This document shows, piece by piece, positions 26,297-35,246 of a DNA stretch of 64,000 nt (its first letter is position 1; every line of letters starts with the position of its first letter). The translations under genes were made by a program, and so were the position numbers. A model generated the notes under the pieces. It searched no databases. It was not told the origin of the DNA and worked only from the letters and a program-made list of their open reading frames with translations. Location of the stretch: assembly GCF_021190915.1 (NCBI RefSeq), contig NZ_JAIOAP010000024.1:29281-93280 (forward strand). Direction: 5' to 3'. Source of the stretch: Cohnella silvisoli. GTDB lineage: Bacteria; Bacillota; Bacilli; Paenibacillales; Paenibacillaceae.

Positions 26297-28143
26297 GGTT
26301 TATTCTCCTGGTGCAACCGATTTTTCGTCGCAATAAGCGTATCCCCCAGCCCATCGATGCGTCTGCGCAATTCCTCGCCATCCGTGGATTCGAGCACCAA
26401 TTGGGCTAATCTGCGCTCCAGCGACTCCTCTTTTTCAAATTGTTGAATGATCTCGTCAAGCTCGCCAATGACCAGTTCGAACATATTGATTTTCTCGTGC
26501 AGCAGGTGTACGATATGTTCTTCGATCGTTCCGAGTGTGCATAAATTGAAGATTTGAACGTCCTCCGTCTGGCCTAATCGGTGAACTCTGCCGATCCGTT
26601 GCTCAACCCGCATCGGATTCCAGGGGAGGTCGAAATTAATGACATGGTGACAGAATTGCAGGTTGATGCCCTCGCCTCCGGCTTCGGTCGCGACCATGAC
26701 CTGTGCGCGTCTTCGGAAAAGATCCATCATCCAATCTTTCTTGCCTCGGTTCATTCCGCCCCGGTAAGGAACGGCTGAAAGACCGTGCTCCTTGAAAAAT
26801 TTAAGCAAATACTCTTGGGTCGCGCGGTATTCCGTAAATACGATCACCTTGTCGTCCATGCTCTGCACGAGCTTCATCGTTTTCTCCGCTTTCGTATTCG
26901 CCTTAATGCTCTTGATTAGCTCGACGAGCTCCCAGATGCGGGCACGCAGCGGTGAATCCTCCGATGTCTTCTTGAACAGATTAATAAGCGTGAGGAAAAC
27001 GGCATCGCGGCTGGAGCAAACTTCGCGCTGAAGCGTTACGAGCGACAGCATACTCGTAATATCGCCGCTTTCCGCATGCGCGTGTTTACGAACGTAATCG
27101 GTAACCCCGTCGTACAGCGCCATTTCGTCGGGAGAAAGGCGCAGCGGAACGTTCGTCACGAAACGCTTCGTGAATTCGACGCCGCCGTCGCTGCGGCGAT
27201 TGCGGATCATGACCTGGGCTAGGGCTTCGTGGAGCATGGATTCGTTTTTGGGTATACGACGGTCGGCAACGAAATTCGCCGCGAAGTCGCCTTCTCCTCC
27301 GAGTTGGCCGGGTTTAAGCAGGGTAATAAGGTTGTAGAGCTCCGACAAATCGTTTTGGACAGGAGTAGCGGTCAGCAGGAGACAATATTTTTTGCGAAGC
27401 TCATTAATGAACTGGTAATTTCCCGTCTTCTTGTTCTTAAGCTTGTGAGCCTCATCCACGATAAGCAGATCGAATTCGTTATCAAGCAGCATTTCGCGGT
27501 GAGGGTCACGTTTCGCGGTGTCCATGGAAGCTACGACGATATCGTTGTTCCAGGTATAAGCTTTGCGCTGCGCGACCGCGGGAATGTCAAACTTGCTATT
27601 GAGCTCGCGAACCCATTGAAGCACTAATGAAGCGGGAACGAGAATGAGCACTTTTTTCACTAAGCCCCGAATGAGGTATTCCTTGAGAATAAGGCCGGCT
27701 TCGATCGTCTTCCCGAGTCCGACCTCGTCGGCCAGAATGGCGCGGCCCCGCATCTCGTGAAGCACTTTGCGTGCAGTGTCCACTTGATGGGGAAGCGGGT
27801 CGAAGTGGGGGAGCAGAGAGAGACATTGCAAGGCATGAAAATCGGATACGAGAGAAACTTCTTCCGACTCTATGGCTAGCTGGTACATAGCCCAATCGTC
27901 CCATGGGCCGTTACGTTCCACGCGACGTTCTAATTCTTCGAAATTTCCACGTTCGACATGCATGTCCACCAACGGGTGAAGCTTGCGCGGTGCCGCATCC
28001 GCTGACAAACCGGATGACGATCTGAACGGAGCGAATGTCCCTTCACCGGAATCTTGCGCTTTGGCGGCAGGTTCAGGTGACGGATGAATAGCGGGTAAAG
28101 CCGCAACGGGGGGGACAGCGGGAGTAGAGAATGGGATTTGCAA
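26293..28143 (-). CDS. yqhH: SNF2-family ATPase/helicase YqhH
   Basis: 616 residues: ADEVGLGKTIEAG (Walker A, motif I), VDEAHKLKN (motif II), LLTATPVQN (motif III), helicase C half with VMVATEAGGEGINLQ and RIGRVHRLGQ. SNF2 proteins translocate on dsDNA to remodel protein-DNA complexes, usually without strand separation. The frame opens at TTG 28203, but TTG 28143 sits 7 nt after AGGAGGA and is preferred. About 70 Pro/Ala-rich residues precede the conserved part, longer than in B. subtilis as I recall. Directly upstream of yqhG. Confidence 0.92.
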   Translation of the reverse strand: MQIPFSTPAVPPVAALPAIHPSPEPAAKAQDSGEGTFAPFRSSSGLSADAAPRKLHPLVDMHVERGNFEELERRVERNGPWDDWAMYQLAIESEEVSLVSDFHALQCLSLLPHFDPLPHQVDTARKVLHEMRGRAILADEVGLGKTIEAGLILKEYLIRGLVKKVLILVPASLVLQWVRELNSKFDIPAVAQRKAYTWNNDIVVASMDTAKRDPHREMLLDNEFDLLIVDEAHKLKNKKTGNYQFINELRKKYCLLLTATPVQNDLSELYNLITLLKPGQLGGEGDFAANFVADRRIPKNESMLHEALAQVMIRNRRSDGGVEFTKRFVTNVPLRLSPDEMALYDGVTDYVRKHAHAESGDITSMLSLVTLQREVCSSRDAVFLTLINLFKKTSEDSPLRARIWELVELIKSIKANTKAEKTMKLVQSMDDKVIVFTEYRATQEYLLKFFKEHGLSAVPYRGGMNRGKKDWMMDLFRRRAQVMVATEAGGEGINLQFCHHVINFDLPWNPMRVEQRIGRVHRLGQTEDVQIFNLCTLGTIEEHIVHLLHEKINMFELVIGELDEIIQQFEKEESLERRLAQLVLESTDGEELRRRIDGLGDTLIATKNRLHQENKP

Positions 28144-28359
28144 CAGAAGTTCCTCCTGGGCGATAACTTGGCCGTCTGCATTCAGAGGGATTAAGTTTCG
28201 CAAGGTAATATAACTATCGTACTAGGGTGCCATACTTTAGTATGAGCAAACGCAGGACTTTCAAAACAATACTCGGAAAAGCGAATATAATCCTTATAAA
28301 TCGAGGTTGTTCTCGCTCTTTCGTCAGATTTCGATTTCCATGCTTTATGTCCTATGGAA

Positions 28360-28375
28360 ACACCATATCTGGTGT
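28360..28375. promoter_or_regulatory. NrdR box 1
   Basis: ACACCATATCTGGTGT fits the NrdR consensus (acaCwAtATaTwGtgt). It ends 2 bp before the -10 hexamer TATAAT (28378-28383). NrdR is the Zn/ATP-cone repressor of ribonucleotide reductase genes. Confidence 0.85.
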
Positions 28376-28377
28376 AG

Positions 28378-28383
28378 TATAAT
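28378..28383 (+). promoter_or_regulatory. -10 element of the nrdJ promoter
   Basis: Consensus TATAAT between the two NrdR boxes; no good -35 is visible, only ATGGAA around 28354. Confidence 0.6.
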
Positions 28384-28392
28384 GGTAAACGC

Positions 28393-28408
28393 ACACAATA
28401 TATTGTAC
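28393..28408. promoter_or_regulatory. NrdR box 2
   Basis: ACACAATATATTGTAC, start to start 33 bp (three helical turns) from box 1, the usual arrangement for cooperative NrdR binding over a promoter. Confidence 0.88.
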
Positions 28409-28485
28409 AATTTACATACACCAAAAAAGTGTTGCGAGCCGTGGGTCAACAGCCATATTAATATGAAGTTCGGGAGGCGTCCGGA

Positions 28486-31347
28486 TTGAAAACGATGCAG
28501 GCGAGACGGTTGGAAGGGTTAAGCGAGAAAATATTTTTGGATCGTTATGCTTGGAAAAATGCCGATACGAATGGTACGAAAGTAGGAGATGTCGTCCTCG
28601 TGCTTACGAAGGATGACCCTAAGTTTCCTGCCAAAGACGTCGGAGAAGTCGTTAAGCGCGAAGGACAGAACGTAACCGTAAAGCTGCGAAACGGCGATTT
28701 AGTGCAATCCACCGTCGAGAAGCTTACGTTAACTATTGAGAAAACTCCGGAGGAAATGTGGACGCGGCTCGCTAACGCGATGTCTTCCGTGGAACAGTCC
28801 CCCGAGAAGCAGAAAGAATGGTCCGAGAAGTTCCGTTGGTTGTTAGACGACTGGAAGCTCGTACCGGGCGGCCGGATTGCGGCAGGAGCAGGCGCTAGCG
28901 ATGAGCTGACGTTATTTAACTGCTACGTTATCCCGTCCCCTCATGATAGCCGCGGCGGCATCATGCAGACATTATCCGAGATGACGGAAATTATGGCGCG
29001 CGGCGGCGGAGTCGGCATTAACTTGTCCTCCTTGCGCCCTCGCCGATCGATCGTCAAAGGCGTGAACGGTTCATCCAGCGGTGCTGTCTCCTGGGGCGGA
29101 TTATTCAGCTATACGACCGGCTTGATTGAGCAAGGCGGCAGCCGTCGCGGAGCGTTGATGCTCATGATTAACGACTGGCATCCCGATGTCGAGGATTTTA
29201 TCACCGTCAAGCAGACGATGGGACAAGTAACGAACGCTAATCTGTCCGTGTGCGTGAGCAATGCCTTCATGAAAGCCGTCAAAGAGGATTTGGATTGGGA
29301 TTTGGTGTTCCCGGATTCCAAGGATCCCGAATACGACGTAATATGGGACGGCGACTTGGACAAGTGGAAGAAGCTTGGCAAGAACATCATTCACTATCGT
29401 ACGGTTCGCGCGCGCGACGTGTGGAAGAGCATTATCGAGGGCGCTTGGAAGTCTGCCGAGCCGGGCGTCGTCTTCATGGAATACTACAATCAAATGTCCA
29501 ACAGCTGGTACTTTAACCCGATAATTTGTACAAACCCGTGTGGTAAGGTAGCCTAGTTTGCCTCACGTTAAAAATCGCGGAATGAAGCGGGAAGGCTGAG
29601 AAGCTAATCCGAACCGAAGGCCGGAGTTAAATATCCGGTCAGGGGCAGAGCATAGACGGTGAACCTGCAGTTGTGCAGAATATAATCCGTCCACGAGGCC
29701 GCGACACATCTAACTTACAGATGTGAAAAGATATGCCGACCTAACGGGAAATGAACCGTTAGAACTACCGGATAAAAAGCCGGTAGGATAACAACACTGG
29801 AACAAGGTTTACCTGCTTGGGGTGTCTGCAACTTATCTGCTATCAACTTGTCCAAGTTCTATGATGCTGAGAAACATGATGTGGCATGGGATGAACTTGC
29901 TCGGGTAGTTCGTTACTCCACTCGTTTCTTGGATAACGTTATCGATACAACGCCTTACCACTTCCCGGAGAATGAGAAGAACCAGAAAAACGAGCGTCGT
30001 GTAGGTCTCGGAACGATGGGACTTGCGGAATTGATGATCCATCTTGAAGTCCGTTACGGCAGCCCGGAAAGCATGGAATTCCTTGATAAACTGTACGGTT
30101 TCATGGCACGCGAAGCATATCTTGCGTCTACGGAAATCGCGGCTGAGAAAGGTTCCTTCCCTGCCTTTGATCTGGAGCCGTTCATGCAAAGCGGATTTAT
30201 GAAAAATATGGTCGAGGTGTATCCGGAAGTCGGCGATGCGATTGCGAAGCGCGGCATGCGCAACGTAACCGTTATCACCCAAGCGCCTACGGGCTCGACA
30301 GGTACGATGGTCGGGACTTCAACAGGTATTGAACCGTATTTTGCGTTCGAATTTTTCCGTCAGAGCCGGCTTGGCTATGACAAACAATATGTGCCGATCG
30401 CGCAGGAATGGCAGGATGCTCATCCCGGAGAAGCGCTTCCGGAATGGTTCGTTACCTCGATGGATCTATCCGCTAAGGATCATATCCGCGCGCAAGCCGC
30501 CATTCAGCGCTGGGTGGATAGTTCTATTTCTAAAACAGCGAACTGTCCTGCCGACTTCACGGTCGAAGAGACGGCTGAACTGTACGAGATGGCGTTCGAG
30601 CTCGGCTGCAAAGGGGTAACGATCTACCGTGACGGCAGTCGGGACGTTCAAGTTCTTAGCACGACATCCAAGGACGAGAAGAAGGAAGAAGCGAAGGCAG
30701 TGGCGGTTGAGGAGGTGACCGCGTCTGCTGCACCAATTGCAGTTGCGGAAGCAAGCCCAGTGGAAACGCTGAATGCGGCGCTTAACGTAAGCGTCACTCC
30801 AGAGCAGAAGCAAGTGTTCGACAAACAGTATAAGAGCCGTCCGAAAGTGTTGCGCGGCGCGACTTATAAATACAATACGCCGTTCGGCATGGCGTATATT
30901 ACCGTTAACGACATCGACGGCACGCCGGGAGAAATTTTCCTGAACGTCGGCAAAGCCGGATCCGACGTCTTCGCTATGGCGGAAGCGCTCGGCCGAGTAT
31001 GCTCGCTGTTCCTGCGGTATGGCGATCATGGCAATAAAGTTCAGCTTCTCGTCAAGCATCTCAAAGGCATCGGCGGATCCGGCGCGGTGGGCTTCGGCCC
31101 GAACCGGGTCGAGTCCATTGCGGACGCGGTATCCCAAGCTCTCGAGACGCATGCGGGCATCATGGATAATGAGCACGCCGCAGCAGAGGAAACTCCTATC
31201 GCGGCATCTAGTTACCCGATCGTTACGGAGAAAACCAAATTCACTTACACCTCGAAGGATCTTTGTCCATCCTGCGGGTCGGCATCCTTGCTGAATGTAG
31301 AGGGATGCAAAACTTGCGGGAACTGCGGTTATAGTAAGTGTTCGTAA
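28486..31347 (+). CDS. nrdJ: Adenosylcobalamin-dependent (class II) ribonucleotide reductase, interrupted by a group I intron
   Basis: Join of exon 1 28486-29544 and exon 2 29800-31347 gives 868 residues. It reduces ribonucleotides using AdoCbl. Seen: GRIAAGAG, LTLFNCYVIPSP (redox Cys), the catalytic N-x-C-x-E motif NPCGE, ITQAPTGSTGTMVGTSTGIEP (in pieces) and a C-terminal Cys-rich tail CPSCGS...CKTCGNCGYSKC. TTG 28486 is 8 nt after GGGAGG. Exon 1 ends at Gly353 of NPCG; unspliced, translation would add KVA and stop at TAG. Exon 2 resumes exactly with EQGLPAWGVCNLSAINL. Regulated by two NrdR boxes; ends at a strong terminator. No cobalamin riboswitch recognised. Confidence 0.95.
29545..29799 (+). 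ncRNA. Group I self-splicing intron (255 nt, no homing endonuclease)
   Basis: Exon 1 ends in T and the intron ends in G (29799), as group I introns do. P1: exon CGTGTGGT (29537-29544) pairs with internal guide GCCTCACG (29560-29567), giving the U-G at the splice site with one U-U mismatch. P10: GTTT (29556-29559) pairs with exon 2 GAAC. R-like GCATAGACGGT (29650-29660) and S-like AAGATATGCC (29728-29737) give P7: GCATA / TATGC. P- and Q-like segments lie near 29585-29612 (GCGGGAA; AATCCG). P9-type stems are CTAACGG/CCGTTAG and CTACCGG/CCGGTAG. The size leaves no room for an endonuclease gene. Confidence 0.93.
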
Positions 31348-31381
31348 ACGCATAGTATGCATGATTCTGTATAAAAATAAG

Positions 31382-31424
31382 ATGAGTGGCGCGAAGATTG
31401 GAACTTCGCCCCACTCATTTTTTC
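31382..31424 (+). terminator. Terminator of nrdJ
   Basis: ATGAGTGG..GCGAAG / CTTCGC.CCACTCAT with a 7-nt loop, followed by TTTTTT. Confidence 0.9.
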
Positions 31425-31463
31425 ATTTTCAGCTAACGGATTAGAGTGATTGAAGGAGTAAGG

Positions 31464-31535
31464 ATGCGAACGCCGGCTTGCGGAACAGCCTCTTGTTTAT
31501 TCACACAAATAGCAACGAGGGCGGAACAAGGATGA
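31464..31535 (+). other. Possible 23-codon leader ORF ending inside a hairpin
   Basis: ATG 31464 is preceded by GGAG (31455-31458, 5 nt spacing) and the ORF stops at TGA 31533, in the loop of the terminator at 31521-31554. It may be an attenuator peptide or chance. No known leader is recognised. The rest of 31425-31886 shows no gene. Confidence 0.3.
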
Positions 31536-31554
31536 ATCCTAGTTCCGCTTTTTT
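31521..31554 (+). terminator. Strong terminator in the gap before the glycoside gene
   Basis: GCGGAAC..GGAT / ATCC..GTTCCGC, then TTTTTT. It lies about 330 bp upstream of the next gene and 100 bp after the nrdJ terminator. Confidence 0.85.
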
Positions 31555-31886
31555 ACGTGGAGCAGACAATCCTCTTCTAGCTAGCCATCCTCTCTGAGGT
31601 AAGGAAAATCGCAAATTGTACGATTTCGATGATATTCCAGATTTTCTTAGTAATAGCCAATTTTCTTAATTGTGAGACCGCCCGAGATCGATTACGCTGA
31701 AGCCCCGGGGAAAAGAAAAGTAAGCCAGCTCGATAACCATTCGCTTGCAGAGAGGAGTCGTGATGAGGAGCGAGGGCAATATGCTGCCCCAACGTTGCAT
31801 GTCGCTGCTCACTGCGGCCTGCTTATCGGAGACGCTAGTGAAAAAGCTACGAACCAAATGATCAATTTTCATAGGAGGAATGTGTG

Positions 31887-33818
31887 ATGTCGTTGAACAG
31901 AAGAACGATATTTCTTGCGCTCGCGTTCTTGTTGGCACTGCCCGCGATAATGTTGAACTCGGCCAAGGTGGCGAATGCCGCTTTGCCGGTCATCGGGGAG
32001 ACGATTGCGTTAAAGGCGCTCTCGAACAACAATTACGTGTGCGCGGACAATTCGGGCAACGATCCGCTCATCGCGAACCGCGCGACGGCGGGCGTCTGGG
32101 AGCAATTCGTCGTGCGCGATGCCGGCGGAGGATTGTACGCATTACAGGCGAACGCTAACGGTAAGTACGTCTCCAAGCAGACGAACAATTTGCTGATTGC
32201 GAGTGCCGCCGCGATCGGGGCGAACGAGAAGTTCCAGATCATTGACGCCGGAGGCAGCAATATTTATATCAAATCCAACGCGAACAATCTCTATGTCGAT
32301 GCAGACATTTCTCCTACTTTGCCTATGATTGCCGACCGGACGAATGCCGGACCATGGGAGACGTTCCAGAAGGTCGTCGTTTCCTCCCCGCAGCCTCAGG
32401 GGCCGCATTACCTGGGCGTTACTTTCGGATTTTCCGACCTGACGCTGAATGGAGGGCCTTACACGAACCAGGGCAATCAGATATTCAATCTGCCCTTGTT
32501 CAAGAGCACGGGAGACGAAGCGAAATTCTGGGATAATTACGTCGAGGAGTTGGTTACCTCGGGGGTCGATTTCGTGGCGCCGACGATTCGGGGTTATCTG
32601 GATCCGGCGCTTCCCGCAAATAGCGGCGGAGATACGAGGAAGCTCAGCGGACTCGTGGCCGCGATCAATCGGAGAGGAGTGGCCGGTCAACTGAAGATCA
32701 GCGCGCTGGACGATACGCCGGCATCGATGACCGACAAGAAAAACGCGTTTAAGCACGGGACGGGCGGCTATTCGCCTCCATTTGACGTGGGCGACGCGAA
32801 CGGCACGGGCGAAGGCGGGTACAAGTACATCTGGGACAACAATCTGCGCGCGTTTTTCCAAGCTGTTCCGGACAGCATGAGGTTTAAGATCGACGGTCGT
32901 CCGGTTATTTACGAATGGGCGATGGGAGACTTCGCCTTCACGAATCAAGGCAACGGGAATCTGAAGAAAATGGTCGATTACATCCGAACGCGGGCACAAG
33001 CGGAATTCGGAGTGAATCCGTATTTGATCGTCGATCAGTCCTGGATCAGCGAAGATCCGACCGTAGCGCCCGTCGTAGACGGGGTGCATTCGTGGTTCCC
33101 CGTGCCGGGAGGCCGATCGGTCACCGCGTTTAACGGCAAGAACTTCGGCGTCGCGGTTCCTTCCTTCCGCTTCTGGGTCGGCTCGACCAATATGAATATC
33201 GATCCTAACCATGGACTAACGTTTATCGACAATCTGAACGCGACCGTGCCTAACAGCTTGGTCACGCTTGTCGAGGGCCATTCCGACTGGGAAGAGAACG
33301 CGGCGATGTGGCGAGGAAGGGAAGGGTCTTACGCGACGACCAAATACGATTATCCGAACCAAATGATCAATATTCTGCGGAAGTTTTCCGGTAATCCTTT
33401 CCCTGCCGCCCTTCGGATTGAAGCCGAGAGCGCGGATGCATATTACGACACGACGACCGGCAGCGCGACCGGAGGCATCTACCGAGACGGCAACATGGAT
33501 GTCGAGACGACGCCGGATTCCGGCGGAGGTTGGGATGTCGGGCATACGGCGGCCGGCGAATGGCTGGAGTGGAAGGAAGTGCCGCTACAGGGGACGGTCA
33601 CGTTGAAAGTACGGGTGGCGTCGACTACGGCGGGCAATAGAGTGCGCTTCGTCATCGACGGTAACGCTGGCGCGACGATCACCGTGCCGAACACCGGCGC
33701 ATGGCAGACTTATCAGACCGTGAACGCGGGGACGTTCACGTTCGCCAGCGGGTCCTATCATACGGTGCGCTTGGAGATTCTAGACGGCGGAATCAATCTG
33801 AACTATTGGACGAATTGA
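31887..33818 (+). CDS. Secreted carbohydrate-active protein: beta-trefoil + DUF5010-like + CBM6
   Basis: 643 residues. A signal peptide (IFLALAFLLALPAIML...ANA) is followed by a fascin/ricin-like beta-trefoil (about 35-160: IALKALSNNNYVCADNS, YALQANANGKYVSKQ). A central domain (about 170-510) reads LGVTFGFSDL, DGRPVIYEWAMGD and VTLVEGHSDWEENA, resembling DUF5010. A C-terminal CBM6 (about 512-643) has LRIEAESADAYYDT, GWDVGHTAAGEWLEW and YHTVRLEILDGG. Likely a glycan-active enzyme in the medium; catalytic residues not assigned. ATG 31887 is 8 nt after AGGAGG. Adjacent to the LacI/GH42 locus but separately terminated. Confidence 0.85.
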   Translation: MSLNRRTIFLALAFLLALPAIMLNSAKVANAALPVIGETIALKALSNNNYVCADNSGNDPLIANRATAGVWEQFVVRDAGGGLYALQANANGKYVSKQTNNLLIASAAAIGANEKFQIIDAGGSNIYIKSNANNLYVDADISPTLPMIADRTNAGPWETFQKVVVSSPQPQGPHYLGVTFGFSDLTLNGGPYTNQGNQIFNLPLFKSTGDEAKFWDNYVEELVTSGVDFVAPTIRGYLDPALPANSGGDTRKLSGLVAAINRRGVAGQLKISALDDTPASMTDKKNAFKHGTGGYSPPFDVGDANGTGEGGYKYIWDNNLRAFFQAVPDSMRFKIDGRPVIYEWAMGDFAFTNQGNGNLKKMVDYIRTRAQAEFGVNPYLIVDQSWISEDPTVAPVVDGVHSWFPVPGGRSVTAFNGKNFGVAVPSFRFWVGSTNMNIDPNHGLTFIDNLNATVPNSLVTLVEGHSDWEENAAMWRGREGSYATTKYDYPNQMINILRKFSGNPFPAALRIEAESADAYYDTTTGSATGGIYRDGNMDVETTPDSGGGWDVGHTAAGEWLEWKEVPLQGTVTLKVRVASTTAGNRVRFVIDGNAGATITVPNTGAWQTYQTVNAGTFTFASGSYHTVRLEILDGGINLNYWTN

Positions 33819-33833
33819 CCAAGATCGGATAGG

Positions 33834-33876
33834 AAACAACCGCGGCTCTCGCCTTCCCGCAGAGTCGCGGTTGTTT
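33834..33876. terminator. 16-bp-stem terminator after the CBM6 protein
   Basis: AAACAACCGCGGCTCT / AGAGTCGCGGTTGTTT with one G-T pair and an 11-nt loop. Confidence 0.85.
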
Positions 33877-33881
33877 GACTG

Positions 33882-33926
33882 TTGTCAAACTCGGAAGAAT
33901 GCTCTAATATTTTATGCAAACGTTAA
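33882..33926 (+). promoter_or_regulatory. lacI-family promoter with probable auto-operator
   Basis: TTGTCA (33882-33887), 17-nt spacer, TAATAT (33905-33910), then TTTATGCAAACGTTAA (33911-33926), a degenerate form of the perfect palindrome at 35131-35152. Confidence 0.7.
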
Positions 33927-33953
33927 TTCAATGTTTGGAGAAGAGGTAGGACG

Positions 33954-34976
33954 ATGTCGGTTACGATCAAAGACATAGCGGCTGAGCTTGGAATATCCGC
34001 GACGACGGTGTCCCGTTCGCTCAAGGACGACGTGCGGATTACGAAGGAAGTCCGGGAGCGGGTAAAGAAGTTGGCGAGGAAAATGGGATATCGACCGAAT
34101 CTGATGGCGAAGAGTCTCGTGAGCAACCGGACGGAAACGATCGGGTTTCTGGTCGATAACCTGAGTTGGTCGTTCTTCAGCGAGCTCGCGGAGTGCGTGC
34201 AGAACGCGGCGGAGAAGCACGGCTATTCCGTATTCATCTACAGCAGCCAGAAGAACGCGGAGCGGGAGCGCGCGGGCGTGGAAAGCTTCCTGTCCCGCGG
34301 TATCGACGGATTGCTGATATTCGCGACGGAAGCGAAGGAGAACGAGGATTTCTACGGCGAGCTGGCCGAAATGTCTATTCCGGTTGCGTATTTCAACCAT
34401 TTCGATCCGATGAACGTGAATTGCGTCACGACCGACGATTACGACGGAGCGCGCAAGGCGATGAAGCATCTGAAAGAACTGGGACATCGCAAAGTCGGAT
34501 ATATCGGCTCCCGGGAGGATAGCTCCTTTAAACGCCAGAGGCTGGCAGCCTACCTGGACGCGGTGGCCGACTACGGCTGGGATATCGTGCCGGAATGGGT
34601 CGCGCTGCAAGAGGACGATCCCCTCTACGGTTACAGGGCGGCGAAAGAATGGCTCTCCAGCGGAGGGGACAAACCGTCTGCGATATTCGCCCAGAACGAC
34701 ATGCTCGCGTTCGGAGTATGCAGGGCTGTCGCAGAACTAGGGCTGCGCGTGCCGCAGGACGTCTCGGTCATCGGGTACGACGATCTCGACATGTGCATGT
34801 CGCTGCATCCGCCGCTAACGACGGTGAAAATACCGTTAAAACAGCTTGCGGAGTCGGCAATTCGATTTTTGGTCGAGCGCATCGGGACCGAAAAGTCGGA
34901 GGACGACGTTCGGCTGAAGACGACCTTCAGCCCGAATCTCGTCATTCGTCAATCGACGGCCCGTTACGAAGGATGA
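33954..34976 (+). CDS. LacI-family transcriptional regulator
   Basis: 340 residues: HTH and hinge (about 1-58, VTIKDIAAELGISATTVSRSLKDD), then a periplasmic-binding-like effector domain (ETIGFLVDNLSW, GRP-like SVIGYDDLDMCMSLHPPLTTV). ATG 33954 follows GAGGTAGG. It is placed immediately before the Gfo/Idh/MocA operon, whose promoter carries a 22-bp palindrome of LacI type; a related half-site sits in its own promoter. Very likely the local repressor, induced by a sugar of this locus. Confidence 0.95.
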   Translation: MSVTIKDIAAELGISATTVSRSLKDDVRITKEVRERVKKLARKMGYRPNLMAKSLVSNRTETIGFLVDNLSWSFFSELAECVQNAAEKHGYSVFIYSSQKNAERERAGVESFLSRGIDGLLIFATEAKENEDFYGELAEMSIPVAYFNHFDPMNVNCVTTDDYDGARKAMKHLKELGHRKVGYIGSREDSSFKRQRLAAYLDAVADYGWDIVPEWVALQEDDPLYGYRAAKEWLSSGGDKPSAIFAQNDMLAFGVCRAVAELGLRVPQDVSVIGYDDLDMCMSLHPPLTTVKIPLKQLAESAIRFLVERIGTEKSEDDVRLKTTFSPNLVIRQSTARYEG

Positions 34977-35041
34977 TTTTGCTGGATTGAAGCGTTCATA
35001 ACGACTTAGCGGGTTCCGGGCTTTTTGACATGTCGAATCGA

Positions 35042-35079
35042 AGACGTAAAGGAGCGATTTCGCCTTTTAAGTCTTTTTT
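35042..35079 (+). terminator. Probable terminator of the lacI-type gene
   Basis: Imperfect stem AGAC..AAAGG..CGA / TCG.CCTTT...GTCT followed by TTTTT. Confidence 0.6.
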
Positions 35080-35099
35080 ATTTTCTTTGCAAAAGTGGA

Positions 35100-35152
35100 T
35101 TGACAGAACCATCCATCATAAAATATATTATTTATGCGAACGTTCGCATAAA
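35100..35152 (+). promoter_or_regulatory. Operon promoter with a 22-bp perfect LacI-type palindrome
   Basis: TTGACA (35100-35105), 18-nt spacer, TATATT (35124-35129). Directly after it, 35131-35152 is a perfect palindrome of half-site TTTATGCGAAC. The central GCGAACGTTCGC is the style of LacI/GalR operators, and the position blocks transcription. Confidence 0.85.
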
Positions 35153-35165
35153 GTAGATTAGCTAT

Positions 35166-35179
35166 TGTAAGCGCTAATT
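35166..35179 (+). promoter_or_regulatory. cre-like site (CcpA)
   Basis: TGTAAGCGCTAATT matches cre consensus TGWAARCGYTWNCW at 13 of 14 positions. Downstream of the start region, where roadblock repression is typical. Confidence 0.65.
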
Positions 35180-35246
35180 TATTAATTTCTGAATTAACGT
35201 TATTTCGATCCTTGTTAATGTTTGCCAATGAAAAGGAGGAAACCGA

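Noticed and set aside
28204..28485. Cobalamin riboswitch upstream of nrdJ
   Set aside because: No B12-box-like sequence; regulation is explained by two NrdR boxes.
29545..29848. nrdJ as two separate genes or a frameshifted pseudogene
   Set aside because: Protein homology is lost and regained at adjacent codons without missing residues, and the insert carries group I P1, P10, P7, R and S features.
32142..33212. 356-codon minus-strand frame opposite the CBM6 protein
   Set aside because: Arg/Val-rich shadow of a GC-rich gene; the plus frame has signal peptide and domains.
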